In this document: positions 7,189 to 16,179 of the stretch, in pieces
Layout: each line of letters opens with the position of its first letter
Position numbering within the stretch: the stretch's first letter is position 1
DNA from: Faunimonas pinastri
GTDB taxonomy: Bacteria > Pseudomonadota > Alphaproteobacteria > Rhizobiales > Afifellaceae
DNA: 64,000 nucleotides
Reading direction: 5' to 3'
NCBI RefSeq assembly: GCF_900110915.1
Contig: NZ_FOFG01000009.1
Span: 62,001 to 126,000, forward strand
Position numbers and translations under genes: made by a program
Notes under the pieces: generated by a model
Seen by the model: the letters and a program-made list of their open reading frames with translations, nothing else
Told to the model about the DNA's origin: nothing
Databases searched by the model: none

Positions 7189-8922
7189 TCAGGCGCCTTC
7201 CGTTCCCGCCAGCTGCGCCTGCGCGTCGTGCAGACGGCGATAGGCGCCGTCCTTCGCCAGGAGCTCGCGGTGGTTGCCGGCCTCCACGATGCCTTCCCGC
7301 CCGACCACCAGGATGCGGTCGGCGTGACGGATGGTGGCGAGGCGGTGGGCGATGATCAGCGTCGTCCGCCCCACTGAAAGCTCCGCCAGCGCGGACTGGA
7401 TCATCCGCTCCGTCTCCGAATCCAGCGCCGAGGTCGCCTCGTCGAGGATCAGGATCGCCGGATCCTTCAGGAACATGCGGGCGATGGAAAGCCGCTGCTT
7501 CTGGCCGCCGGAAAGCTTCACGCCGCGCTCGCCCACCACAGTGTCGTAGCCGGCCGGCAGCGCCGCGATCGTGTCGTGAAGCTGCGCCCGCCGCGCCGCC
7601 TCCTCGATTTCCGCGTCCGTGGCTTCGAGCCGGCCATAAGCGATGTTCTCGCGCACCGTGCCGCCGAACAGGAACACGTCCTGCTGCACGATGCCGATCT
7701 GGCCCCGGAGCGACGCCATCGTCAGGTCTCGGATATCGATGCCGTCGACGATGATGCGTCCGCCCGTCACCTCGTAGAACCGCGGCAGCAGCGAGCAGAT
7801 CGTCGTCTTGCCGGCGCCGGACGGCCCGACGAAGGCGATCGTCTCGCCCGGCTCCACGGTGAAGTCGATGCCGGCAAGCACCTTGCGGCCGTTGGAATAG
7901 GCGAAGGACACCTCCTCATAGCGAATGTGCCCTTCCAACTGCGGAGCGGCAATCGCCTCCGGGCGGTCCTCGATGTCCGGCCGCATGTCGATCAGCTCGC
8001 AATAGGAGCGGAACCCGGCGAGGCCCTTGGGATAGGTTTCGATGACGGCCGAGATCTTTTCCACCGGCCGGAAGAACACGCCGACGAGCAGCAGGAAACC
8101 GACGAAGCCGCCATTGCTCAGGGAGCCCTGCAGGACGAAATACGCGCCCGCCAGCATGACGACGAGCTGCGTCAGGCGCATGGAGAGATAGCTGAGCGAG
8201 GCGCTGGTCGCCATGATGCGATAGGCGGCGAGCTTGTTCTCGCGGTAGTGCCGGTTGTTCTCGGCGAAGAGCTTGCGCTCGTGGTCCTCGTTGGCGAAGG
8301 CCTGCACCACGCGGATGCCGCCGACATTCTCCTCGATACGGGCGTTGAAGTCGCCGACGCGGCTGTAGATCGCGCGCCATGCGCCCATCATCCGCCCGCC
8401 GTAGCGCGCGGTCACCCAGGCCGTCGCGGGCACGATGGCGGCGGTGATCAGCGCCAGCTTGCCGTTGACCAGGAACATCAGCACGAAGGCGCCGATAAAG
8501 GTCATGACGGCGATGAAGAGATCTTCCGGCCCGTGATGGGCGACCTCGCCGATCTCCTCCAGGTCCTTGGTGAGGCGGCCGACGAGATGCCCGGTCTTCT
8601 GGTTGTCGAAGAAGCCGAACGAGAGCTTCTGGAGATGGTCGAACGCCTTGCGGCGCATGTCCGTCTCCATGTTGATGCCGAGCATGTGGCCCCAGTAGGT
8701 CACCACGGCCATCAGCCCGGCATTCAGGATATAGACGAGGACGAGCGCCGCCGCGGCCAGCGCGATCAGCGCCCATTCGCGGCTGGGCAGGAGCTGGTCG
8801 ACGAATAGCTTCACCGCCATGGGAAAGCCGAGCTCCAGCAGCCCGGCCAGCACCGCGCAGGAGAAATCCAGCACGAAGAGCCCGCGATAAGGACGGTAAT
8901 AGGCAAAGAAACGTCGAAGCAT
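7189..8922 (-). CDS. ABC exporter half-transporter (fused membrane and ATPase domains)
   Basis: 577 aa, the usual size for a type IV half ABC exporter. Residues ~1-310 hold six membrane helices; residues ~335-570 hold the ATPase with Walker A GPSGAGKT (~366), signature LSGGQKQR (~470), Walker B ILILDEATSALD (~491) and an H-loop (IIAHR). It works as a homodimer that exports a substrate across the inner membrane. The start is taken as the ATG at 8922; a GTG codon immediately before it is possible. It lies 56 nt downstream of the ferric-siderophore permease gene on the same strand, so it may be co-transcribed and could export or recycle a siderophore, which is inference. Confidence 0.88.
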   Translation of the reverse strand: MLRRFFAYYRPYRGLFVLDFSCAVLAGLLELGFPMAVKLFVDQLLPSREWALIALAAAALVLVYILNAGLMAVVTYWGHMLGINMETDMRRKAFDHLQKLSFGFFDNQKTGHLVGRLTKDLEEIGEVAHHGPEDLFIAVMTFIGAFVLMFLVNGKLALITAAIVPATAWVTARYGGRMMGAWRAIYSRVGDFNARIEENVGGIRVVQAFANEDHERKLFAENNRHYRENKLAAYRIMATSASLSYLSMRLTQLVVMLAGAYFVLQGSLSNGGFVGFLLLVGVFFRPVEKISAVIETYPKGLAGFRSYCELIDMRPDIEDRPEAIAAPQLEGHIRYEEVSFAYSNGRKVLAGIDFTVEPGETIAFVGPSGAGKTTICSLLPRFYEVTGGRIIVDGIDIRDLTMASLRGQIGIVQQDVFLFGGTVRENIAYGRLEATDAEIEEAARRAQLHDTIAALPAGYDTVVGERGVKLSGGQKQRLSIARMFLKDPAILILDEATSALDSETERMIQSALAELSVGRTTLIIAHRLATIRHADRILVVGREGIVEAGNHRELLAKDGAYRRLHDAQAQLAGTEGA

Positions 8923-8978
8923 CACGATCTACCAATGGGGGCCGTCGGCGGACGCCCGTCCGGGTTTGCGCCTGCCGG

Positions 8979-10934
8979 CTAGTTCCGCCCGACCCCGCGC
9001 CTGAGCAGCCAGACGAGATAGGGACCGCCGATCAGCGAGGCGAAGAGGCCAAGCGGCAGTTGATAGGGAAAAGTCAGCATTCGCGCCAGCCAGTCGGCGA
9101 TCACCAACAGGGTCGCGCCGATCAGGACCGCCCCGGCAAGCTGCTCGCGCGGCCGCCGGAACCCGGCGTGGCGCGCCAGATGCGGCGCCATGAGGCCGAC
9201 AAAGGAAAGCGGGCCTACGAAGACGGCGGCGGCACCGGTCAAAAGCGCGGCGAAGAGGACGAGCCAGAGGCTGGCCCGCCCGGCGTTCAGACCCAGGGCC
9301 GAGCCGGTCGCAGGCCCGAGCGGCAGGATCGACAGCCAGCGGCCGAAGACGAATAGCGGCGGCAGCAGCAGGCAGGCCGCCACGGCCGAGATGACGGCAT
9401 CGCGCGGCAGGACGGCGTTGGTGGAGCCGCTGAACCAGCCGAGCAGCTGGAAGGCTTCCGGCTTGCCCGTGGCGATCAGCACCGTGATGACAGAGCCGCC
9501 CAGCGAACTCACCGCGATGCCGCCGAGGAGCAGCCGTTCCGGTCCGTAATGTCCGCGAACGGCAATTGCGAGGATCGCGAGCAGCGTCACGCCTGCCCCG
9601 ACAACGGCGCCCAAAAGCTGCAGTTCGCGGCTCGGCGCGGTGACCGTCAGCAGCACGGCGGCGAGACCCAGCCCGCTACCGGTGGCGATGCCGAGCACTT
9701 CCGGGCTCGCCAGCGGATTGGCGGTGATACGCTGGAGAAGGACACCGGCGGCGGCGAGCATCGCACCCGAGGTGGCGGCGATGACGATGCGCGGCAGCCT
9801 CCAGGCCGCGAATTCGGCCAGATGGGACCCGAGCGCCAGCGACCAGCCATCCGGCCCCTTGCCGAGGAGCAGGCCCAGTGCCGCGGCCAGCACGAGGGCG
9901 GCCCCGACGATCAGGGCCGCCTTTCCCGGACGCATCCGGGGTGCCGCGACAGGCGCTTCGGGCTCCAGCGGTCGCGGTCGGGTGAGGCGCGGCAGGAGCC
10001 AGAGGAGCAGCGGCCCGCCGAGCAGCGCCGTCACCGCGCCGGTCGGCACGTCGGAGCCGCTTGCCTGCACGAGGCCGTCCGTCACCCAGAGGATCAGTCC
10101 GCCCAGCACCGGAGATGTCAGCAGCACGGCCTTTTGGGAGCGGGCACCGAGCGCGCGGGCGAGTGCCGGCGCGGCAAGGCCGACGAACCCGATGAGGCCC
10201 ACTTCCACGCTGACGCCGACCGCCAGCCAGACGGCGACGACGAGCACGAGGAAGCGCATGGCGGCCACGCCCACGCCGAGACTTCTGGCGCTGGACTCAT
10301 CAAGGGCGAGGATCGCCAAGGGTCGCAGCAGAAGCGCCGAGGCGACGCCGGCGATGCCAAGGCGGGCGAGGATGGTCAGCGTCGGCGCCCAGCTGTCCTG
10401 GATCAGCGATCCCCCGCCCCAGATGAAGAGCGACATCATGTAGTCGCCATTGGCAAGGATCAGCGCCGCGCCGAGCGCCCCGGCCGTCAGCGAGACCAGC
10501 ATGCCGGAGAGCACGACCGAAACGGGATTGAAGCCGCCGCGCGACGTCAGCGCGAGCACCAGCAGAAAGGCTCCGAAGCCGCCGCCGAGCCCCACCCATT
10601 CGCGCGAGGTCGCCATCAGCGCCGGCGCGTAGACCGTGGCGAGCCCCAATGCGAGCTGCACGCCGGAGGCGATGCCGAGGGTGGAGGGTTCGGCGATGGG
10701 GTTGCGCAGCACGCGCTGGAACAGCGCGCCGGACAGCGCCAGCGACGCCCCGGCCGCGATCGCCACGGCCGCGCGCGGCAGGAGACTTTGGTAGAGCAGC
10801 AAACCGTTGATGGCCGGCGGGCGATCCGATCCCATCAGACGGAAGGCGGCGAGCAGCGTCAGCCCGGCGCCCAGAACAACGGCGAGGGCCAGCACCGCTC
10901 CCGGCCGCCGGAACAGTCTCCGCACCTCAGCCAT
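8979..10934 (-). CDS. fhuB: Ferric hydroxamate/siderophore ABC transporter permease, double-length (FhuB-like)
   Basis: 651 aa, close to the ~660 aa of E. coli FhuB. Two homologous BtuC/FecCD-type halves (~1-325 and ~340-651) each carry repeated hydrophobic helices and the motifs RLPR, GxxxQ..TRNPLA-like (FQRVLRNPIAEP, LQRITANPLASP) and VGLxAPHLAR-like loops that contact the ATPase. A fused double permease of this kind is typical of hydroxamate-siderophore importers. The ATG at 10934 overlaps the end of the binding-protein gene by 8 nt. The frame stays open far upstream, but that extension runs through the binding protein and IalB genes and is not coding. No FhuC ATPase gene is present nearby. 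Confidence 0.92.
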   Translation of the reverse strand: MAEVRRLFRRPGAVLALAVVLGAGLTLLAAFRLMGSDRPPAINGLLLYQSLLPRAAVAIAAGASLALSGALFQRVLRNPIAEPSTLGIASGVQLALGLATVYAPALMATSREWVGLGGGFGAFLLVLALTSRGGFNPVSVVLSGMLVSLTAGALGAALILANGDYMMSLFIWGGGSLIQDSWAPTLTILARLGIAGVASALLLRPLAILALDESSARSLGVGVAAMRFLVLVVAVWLAVGVSVEVGLIGFVGLAAPALARALGARSQKAVLLTSPVLGGLILWVTDGLVQASGSDVPTGAVTALLGGPLLLWLLPRLTRPRPLEPEAPVAAPRMRPGKAALIVGAALVLAAALGLLLGKGPDGWSLALGSHLAEFAAWRLPRIVIAATSGAMLAAAGVLLQRITANPLASPEVLGIATGSGLGLAAVLLTVTAPSRELQLLGAVVGAGVTLLAILAIAVRGHYGPERLLLGGIAVSSLGGSVITVLIATGKPEAFQLLGWFSGSTNAVLPRDAVISAVAACLLLPPLFVFGRWLSILPLGPATGSALGLNAGRASLWLVLFAALLTGAAAVFVGPLSFVGLMAPHLARHAGFRRPREQLAGAVLIGATLLVIADWLARMLTFPYQLPLGLFASLIGGPYLVWLLRRGVGRN

Positions 10935-11835
10935 TCGACGACGCCTCCAGCGAGGCCGCGAAGAGGCGGGCGAAACGAAGCGCGGCGGGCAGCGCGCCGA
11001 AGGCATCGACCGGCGGCAGGAACGTGGCGCGTCCCCCGGCCACCGCCGGCAGCGCCTTCCAGAGCGCGCTTTGCGGCAGCACGCGCCGGGCATCCGGCGG
11101 CACCGGCCCGACCACGACGATACGCGCCTCCGGCACTTCGGCCAGCGCTTCCAGTCCCACCGGCGCGGTGGCGCGATAGCTGGTGGGCCGCCGCCACGCA
11201 TTGTCGAAACCGAGGCGGGAAAGTACGTTCCCGAACATGGAATCCTCGCCGAACGAGCGGACGTGACGGGGATCGCCGACATTGACGATGAAGACCGGCC
11301 GCCTCTCCCGCCCGGCGAGCGCCGCACGGATACGGTCGATCTCGGCGGCGGCATCGGCAACCACACGCTCTCCCGCGCCGGCGATACCCAGTCGCGCCGC
11401 AACCTCCCGCGTCGCCGCCTCGGCCTTGCCGTAGGGCGGCTCGCCCGGAACATAGATCGGCAGCGACAGGACCGGCGCGATCCGCTCCAGTTGCGGCCTC
11501 GCCCACTTGGCGAAGGGAGAGGACAGGATGAGGTCTGGTCTTGAAAGCAGCAGCTGCTCAAAATTAAGCGAACCGCGAAGGCCCAGATCGGCGACGCCGG
11601 CCGGTATCGGCGGCTCCACCACGATGCGGGCGTAAAGCTCCAGCTCCGCCGCCGCGACCGGTGGATGGCCGAGCGCCAGCAGGGTCTCCAGCATCGCCCA
11701 GTCCACCGCCGCGACCCGGCTGGGCGTTGCCGCTCCGGCCGGCCGAACCGCGCGGGCAAGCGCCAGCGCGCCGAGGCCGCCAAGCAGGGAGCGGCGGTCC
11801 AGTCCGTTTCGAAACGATGGTCGGGATGCGTGCAT
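10927..11835 (-). CDS. fhuD: Iron-siderophore ABC transporter substrate-binding protein (FhuD-like)
   Basis: 302 aa from the ATG at 11835, chosen because it places a Tat signal (twin arginine in DRRSLLGGLGALALA) at the N-terminus; the frame is open to 11937, but the extra residues are not signal-like. The periplasmic-binding-protein-2 fold with VAAVDWAMLETLLALGHPPVAAAE and LLLSRPDLILSS is typical of FhuD and related siderophore binders. It would deliver ferric hydroxamate to the FhuB-like permease whose gene overlaps its 3' end. An outer-membrane TonB receptor and the ATPase are not in the window. Confidence 0.9.
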   Translation of the reverse strand: MHASRPSFRNGLDRRSLLGGLGALALARAVRPAGAATPSRVAAVDWAMLETLLALGHPPVAAAELELYARIVVEPPIPAGVADLGLRGSLNFEQLLLSRPDLILSSPFAKWARPQLERIAPVLSLPIYVPGEPPYGKAEAATREVAARLGIAGAGERVVADAAAEIDRIRAALAGRERRPVFIVNVGDPRHVRSFGEDSMFGNVLSRLGFDNAWRRPTSYRATAPVGLEALAEVPEARIVVVGPVPPDARRVLPQSALWKALPAVAGGRATFLPPVDAFGALPAALRFARLFAASLEASSNG

Positions 11836-11914
11836 GGAGAAGATCGAAGTACCGGCGCCGGACCGCCCCGCTTTGCCCGATGGCATTTCGCGGGACAACA
11901 CCGGTCGCGGACGG

Positions 11915-12625
11915 TCAGCCGCCGAGCTGGGCCGCACGGTTGAGAGCGGCGCCGAAGCCGTTCAGCGAAACGTTGAAGGTGACGGGATTGCCGTCCGCCA
12001 TGTTGAGCGCCGAAACCGTCAGCTTCTGCCCTTTCTTCAGCGCCTCGACGGCCTGCGCCGGGAAGGAGATCGACAGCAGGCAACCGGCCGGGGTGCAGGT
12101 GGAGAAGCGGACGCCGTCGCCCAGATCCTTGTCGTCGAGCTTCAGGATCGCGCCGGCGTCGAAACTCAGGCCGAAAGGCATCAGCAGCGTGCCCTCCGTG
12201 TCGCCGTCCTTGGGTGCGCGCAGTTCGATGCCGAAGACGCGCTGCCCCGTCTCCTTGCTGCCCTGCGACTGGTTGAAGACGCAGACCCGGGCATTGTTGG
12301 CGATGCCGCAGTTCACCGTCCAATCGCCATAGACCTCGGTGATGGAGGTTGCCCCGTTCGCCAGCTGCACGGTCGGGCCGGGCGCGGGTGCCGGACTTGC
12401 CGCAGCGGGTGCCGGCTGCGGCGCGGCAGCCGGATGCGGCGGCGCGCCTTTTTTCGCCGGTGCCGCCTTGCCGGCATCGCCCGTGCCCAGCAGGTCCCAT
12501 TTGGACGAGGCCGAGCCATCGCCGGACGGCTTCTGGGCAAGGGCCTGGCCCGAAAGGGAGACCATGGCGATCAACGCCATGGCAGCAACCGTTTTTGCGG
12601 CGGGGGCAAATGGCAGACGAGGCAT
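11915..12625 (-). CDS. Invasion-associated locus B (IalB) family protein
   Basis: 236 aa. A Sec signal peptide (MALIAMVSLSGQALA) is followed by a Pro/Ala-rich linker (~55-85), then the IalB domain: EVYGDWTVNCG, CVFNQSQ, FGIELR, LLMPFGLSFDAGAIL, FSTCTPAGCLLS and a closing FNVSLNGF. The paired cysteines in the domain are probably disulfide-bonded. IalB proteins are periplasmic or envelope proteins common in Hyphomicrobiales, named for Bartonella but present in free-living members; their biochemical role is unknown. It is encoded 79 nt upstream of the fhuD-like gene on the same strand, with no functional link evident. Confidence 0.88.
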   Translation of the reverse strand: MPRLPFAPAAKTVAAMALIAMVSLSGQALAQKPSGDGSASSKWDLLGTGDAGKAAPAKKGAPPHPAAAPQPAPAAASPAPAPGPTVQLANGATSITEVYGDWTVNCGIANNARVCVFNQSQGSKETGQRVFGIELRAPKDGDTEGTLLMPFGLSFDAGAILKLDDKDLGDGVRFSTCTPAGCLLSISFPAQAVEALKKGQKLTVSALNMADGNPVTFNVSLNGFGAALNRAAQLGG

Positions 12626-12758
12626 GGGACTATCCGTTCAGATGAGCGACGATGCGCGCGCGGGCACCGACCGATCTGCTCGATTGCAAATACGACGACC
12701 GAATTCAAGTTTTATCCGGCGCCTTGCTGCATCGTGAACGAAAGCGGCGGTGAGCCCC

Positions 12759-13139
12759 TTATTCTTCTTCGGCGCGCAGCCGGTTCTCTTCCCGGGCGCG
12801 AAGCTCCTCGCGGCAGAGCGGCATCGGCTCCGTCGCCGGGCGGTGGAACTCGACGTAGAAGGCGACCGGGCCCATCGGCTCGACGGAATGCAGGATCGTC
12901 GGCTCCACGAGCCCGGGTCCGCTTTCCGGGGTCAGCGTCGCGTCCAGCGCATCGCGGCGCCGATCGGTGACGCGATAGCGCAGCGTTCCGCCCACGACAT
13001 GGATCACGCCCCAGACGTCCGCCTTGTTGCCGTGGTCCTTCCGCAGGCCCGCGGGCAGCGTGGCTTCCGTGAAGAGGTCGGTTCGCCGATAGGACTCGAA
13101 GCCATCCGGCAGCCGGTCCGGGTTCTGCTGTGTTTCCAT
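12759..13139 (-). CDS. DUF1971 domain-containing protein
   Basis: 126 aa from the ATG at 13139, which has GGAG six bases upstream; a GTG at 13157 would add six residues. The sequence begins LPDGFESYRRTDLFTEATLPAGLRKDHGNKADVWGVIHVVGGTLRYRVTD and continues with PTILHSVEPMGPVAFYVEFHR. This is a small cupin-like beta fold of the family (PF09313) found alone or at the N-terminus of some TehB tellurite-resistance proteins. Its function is not established. It stands alone between IalB and the divergent chromate-transporter genes. Confidence 0.8.
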   Translation of the reverse strand: METQQNPDRLPDGFESYRRTDLFTEATLPAGLRKDHGNKADVWGVIHVVGGTLRYRVTDRRRDALDATLTPESGPGLVEPTILHSVEPMGPVAFYVEFHRPATEPMPLCREELRAREENRLRAEEE

Positions 13140-13314
13140 CGCCGTCTCCGTTTCCACCTCCCCGCTTCCGCTGGAAAACCTACAGCCGAGCCCTGCGCCG
13201 GGCTAGATCGGCCAGCAGTCGCTCCGGTGCGGGTGTCGCATTGCGTCCGCCCGGCCGGCGGGAGTAGGTGGTCGCCTTGCGTGTGGGCGCCGATCATCTC
13301 ACGCCAGGAGGACC

Positions 13315-13872
13315 ATGGTGCTTGACGAACATCCGGAAAAGCCCACCGCCTTGCAGCTCTTCCTGGTCTTTTCCCGGATCGGCCTGACGAGCTTCGGCGG
13401 CGGCCTCAGCGGCCTTTTCATGCGGGAGTTCGTGGACCGTCGCGCCTGGATCAGCCGCGACGAGTTCATGAACGGGCTGGCGCTCTCCCAGGCCCTGCCG
13501 GGCGTCAACGTCAAGAATCTCTCGATCTGGATCGGCTACCGCATCCGCGGCCGCTCCGGCGCGATCGCCGGCTTTCTCGGCACGATCCTGCCGCCGGCAA
13601 TCTTCATCATCGTGCTGGCAAGCCTGTTCGCGCGGCTGACCCAGTTCGACCTCACGCAGTCGCTGCTGATCGGCGCCGGCGCGGCCGCCGTCGGGCTTTC
13701 CCTTTCCATGGGCCTGATCGCGGGCTGGCACGTGCCGCGCGAGGCCGTGCCCATGATCCTGATGGCGACGACCTTCGTGGCGATCGGGATCTTCCACCTG
13801 TCGCTGATCCTAACCGTGCTCGTTGCCGGCGGGATCGGCTTCGCCCACGCCTATTACCGAGCCGGGAGCTAG
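13315..13872 (+). CDS. Chromate transporter, N-terminal-type half protein
   Basis: 185 aa membrane protein with an AGGAGG site just before the ATG. It carries the CHR-family signature near the start (FSRIGLTSFGGGLSGLFMREFV...W) and DEFMNGLALSQALPGVNVKNLSIWIGYRIRG, followed by several hydrophobic helices. Short-chain CHR proteins work as a pair of ~190-residue halves equivalent to one ChrA, exporting or exchanging chromate across the inner membrane. The second half starts 3 nt after this stop. Some CHR proteins have unknown substrates, so chromate export is a family-level call. Confidence 0.88.
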   Translation: MVLDEHPEKPTALQLFLVFSRIGLTSFGGGLSGLFMREFVDRRAWISRDEFMNGLALSQALPGVNVKNLSIWIGYRIRGRSGAIAGFLGTILPPAIFIIVLASLFARLTQFDLTQSLLIGAGAAAVGLSLSMGLIAGWHVPREAVPMILMATTFVAIGIFHLSLILTVLVAGGIGFAHAYYRAGS

Positions 13873-13875
13873 GCC

Positions 13876-14406
13876 GTGCAGAACCCGGTCTGGACCCTGA
13901 TCGCGGTCTTCCTGCCGCTCTCCGTCGTCACCATCGGCGGTGGGCAGAGCGCGCTGGCGGAGATCCAGCGGCAGACGGTGGACGTGCAGCACTGGATGAC
14001 CTCCGCCGATTTCGTCGACACCTTCGCCATCTCCCGCATGACACCGGGGCCGGGGTCGCTGATCGCGACCCTGATCGGCTGGAAGGTGGCGGGGCTCCCC
14101 GGCGCGATCGCGGCGACGCTGGCGCTTTTCGGGCCGACGTCTTTCCTGATCTATGCCGTCGCCCATCTCTGGACCCGCTATCGCGGGGCGCGCTGGCAGG
14201 TGGCGCTGGAAACCGGCCTCCGGCCCGTGGCGGCCGGCATGATCCTCGCTGCGACAAACGTGCTGATCCAGTCCATGTCCGGCGGCTGGCTCGCGCGCGG
14301 CATCTGCCTTGCCTCCGCCGCGGCGCTGACCTTTACCCGGGTCAATCCGGTGATCCTGCTGGCGCTGGGGGCCGCCACCTTCGCCGCCATACACCCGCTT
14401 CTATAG
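13876..14406 (+). CDS. Chromate transporter, C-terminal-type half protein
   Basis: 176 aa, GTG start at 13876, 3 nt after the preceding half. It repeats the family motif in variant form (LPLSVVTIGGGQSALAEIQRQTV...W) with DFVDTFAISRMTPGPGSLIATLIGWKVAGLPGA and hydrophobic helices to the end. It should pair with the preceding product to form the complete chromate-transporter unit in the inner membrane. Its 3' end overlaps that of the convergent polyamine permease gene by 6 nt. Confidence 0.88.
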   Translation: MQNPVWTLIAVFLPLSVVTIGGGQSALAEIQRQTVDVQHWMTSADFVDTFAISRMTPGPGSLIATLIGWKVAGLPGAIAATLALFGPTSFLIYAVAHLWTRYRGARWQVALETGLRPVAAGMILAATNVLIQSMSGGWLARGICLASAAALTFTRVNPVILLALGAATFAAIHPLL

Positions 14407-15264
14407 CGCCGCGCTTCCCCGTGGCCGACGGGAGGTCAGCCGGAACAGCAGAAACGCGACGCCCAGCATCGCGAGCGTGAAGAGGAACACCACGGAGGCC
14501 GCGGCATAGACGGTCGGCGCCGGGCCATATTGGAGGCTGCCATAAAGGTAGACCGGCAAGGTGTTCAGCCGGGGCGTGGTGAGAAACGTCGAGATGACGA
14601 GATTGTCGAAGGAGAAGGTGTAGGCCATGACCGCGCTGGCGAGGATCGCCGGCAGCATCTGCGGCAGCACGATGAACCGGAGCGTCTTCGCCCGCGTGCT
14701 GCCGAGGTCGGCGGCGGCTTCCTCCACCCGCCGGTCCAGCGTGAGGACGCGGGCGCGTACGATCAGCGCCACCACGGCGATCGCCACCGGCGTGATGCCC
14801 GCCACCAGCGTGGCCGAACTGAGCCGGATGGCGGTCACGGCATAGAAAAGCAGGGAGGAAACGCCGATCACCGATTCCGGCACGATCAACAGGAAATAGG
14901 TGATCGCGGAAAGCAGCCTGCGCACCGGCGGGCTCGGATGGCGGATCAGGGCATAGCCGAGCGCCGTGCCGACCAGCACCGAGATCAGCGCCGACCAGAA
15001 GGACACGACGAGGCTCGTGCCCACCGCGCGGCGCAGCGAGGTGTCGTGCCAGGCGGCGGGAAACCATTGCAGCGTCCAGCCGGTGAAGGTGGAAGTCTGC
15101 TTGCCCACGATGCCCAGGTTGAAGGCATAGACGAGCGCGCAGAGGATCGGCGCGAAGAGGAAGACGACGACCAGCGCGTACCAGAGCGCCAGCGCCCGAT
15201 CCGTGGCCCTGCCCTGCAGGAGATTTGCCAGCCGGGACGATTCAGGGACGGGCGGAGGGCTCAT
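14401..15264 (-). CDS. potC: Polyamine-type ABC transporter permease (PotC-like)
   Basis: 287 aa, six predicted membrane helices. It carries the binding-protein-dependent transport EAA loop (VEEAAADLGSTRAKTLRFIVLPQMLPAI) that docks the ATPase. It pairs with the PotB-like permease encoded immediately upstream (ATGA overlap). The combination with a PotD-like binding protein and a PotA-like ATPase makes a complete spermidine/putrescine-family importer. Such systems in alphaproteobacteria may import polyamines, opines or related amines, so the exact substrate is open. Confidence 0.88.
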   Translation of the reverse strand: MSPPPVPESSRLANLLQGRATDRALALWYALVVVFLFAPILCALVYAFNLGIVGKQTSTFTGWTLQWFPAAWHDTSLRRAVGTSLVVSFWSALISVLVGTALGYALIRHPSPPVRRLLSAITYFLLIVPESVIGVSSLLFYAVTAIRLSSATLVAGITPVAIAVVALIVRARVLTLDRRVEEAAADLGSTRAKTLRFIVLPQMLPAILASAVMAYTFSFDNLVISTFLTTPRLNTLPVYLYGSLQYGPAPTVYAAASVVFLFTLAMLGVAFLLFRLTSRRPRGSAAL

Positions 15265-16169
15265 CGCGGCACCTCGACGAAGCCCTTGGTCATGCGGGCG
15301 AGCGCCGCCACCAGCACGCCCACGGCAACGAGCACCAGCACCGCCATGGCGGAGCCCAGCGGATAGTTTTGCGATTGCAGATATTGCGACGAGATCGCCT
15401 GCCCCATCAGGAGGCCGCGCCCGCCGCCGAGAAGCCGCGGGATTACCAATTCACCCAGCATCGGCACGGCCGTCAGCAAGGCGGCGGTGGCGATCCCCGG
15501 CCGTGTCAGCGGCAGCGTGACGTGGCGGAAGGTGCGCCAGCGCGAGGCGCCGAGATCGCGGCTGGCTTCCACCAGCGCGCGCGGGATGCGGTCGAGCACC
15601 ACGACCAGCGGGATGATGGCGATCGGCAGATAGGCATAGACCATGCCGATGAAGACAGCCGTCTGAGTGTCCAGGAGATCCAGCGGGCCGGCGTGCAGAC
15701 CGACGCCGTTCAGCAGCCATTCCACGACGCCGCCGCGCGCCATCAGCATGGTGAGGGCCATGATGCGGATCAGGAACGAGGAGAAATACGGGATGAGGAT
15801 CAGAAGCAGCGCGACGTTTTTCCGCCGACCGGAGAGCCGCGCGATGAAGAGCGCCGCCGGAAATGCGACGGCGAGGCAGAGGGCCGACGCCGTGACCGCG
15901 AAGCGCAGCGTTCTGAGAAACGTCGCGCCGTAGAAGCCGGACAGCGCGAGGCGGTAATTGTCGAGGGTGAAGCCGAGCTCGACGCCGCCGAAGAGCGAAT
16001 GGCCGAAGGAAAAGACGAAGGTGAAGGCGAGCGGCAGCAGAAAGAAGACGGCGAGCCACAGCGCCGGCACCGCCGCGATCAGGTGATCGGCGACTGCGAC
16101 GGAACGGCGCGGGCGGGCGGTTCTTCCACCGTCCGCGCTCCTTGCAGGGTTTCCGTTTGCCTGAGCCAT
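15261..16169 (-). CDS. potB: Polyamine-type ABC transporter permease (PotB-like)
   Basis: 302 aa with an N-terminal basic segment, then six membrane helices and the EAA loop LVEASRDLGASRWRTFRHVTLPLTRPGI. The first periplasmic loop (FSFGHSLFGGVELGFTLDNYRLAL) is typical of PotB/PotH permeases. It lies 10 nt after the binding-protein gene and overlaps the PotC-like gene by 4 nt, so all four transporter genes probably form one transcript. Confidence 0.88.
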   Translation of the reverse strand: MAQANGNPARSADGGRTARPRRSVAVADHLIAAVPALWLAVFFLLPLAFTFVFSFGHSLFGGVELGFTLDNYRLALSGFYGATFLRTLRFAVTASALCLAVAFPAALFIARLSGRRKNVALLLILIPYFSSFLIRIMALTMLMARGGVVEWLLNGVGLHAGPLDLLDTQTAVFIGMVYAYLPIAIIPLVVVLDRIPRALVEASRDLGASRWRTFRHVTLPLTRPGIATAALLTAVPMLGELVIPRLLGGGRGLLMGQAISSQYLQSQNYPLGSAMAVLVLVAVGVLVAALARMTKGFVEVPR

Positions 16170-16179
16170 TCCGGCCCGA

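Noticed and set aside
9549-11285. 578-codon open frame antisense to fhuB and fhuD
   Set aside because: Composition is Arg/Gln/His-rich shadow coding caused by high third-position GC; no recognisable domain, and fhuB/fhuD are clear on the other strand.
8979-12500. One very long open frame on the minus strand reading through fhuB, fhuD and IalB regions
   Set aside because: Only the FhuB part is protein-like; upstream of 10934 it is an out-of-frame reading of the fhuD and IalB genes, which have their own starts and signal peptides.
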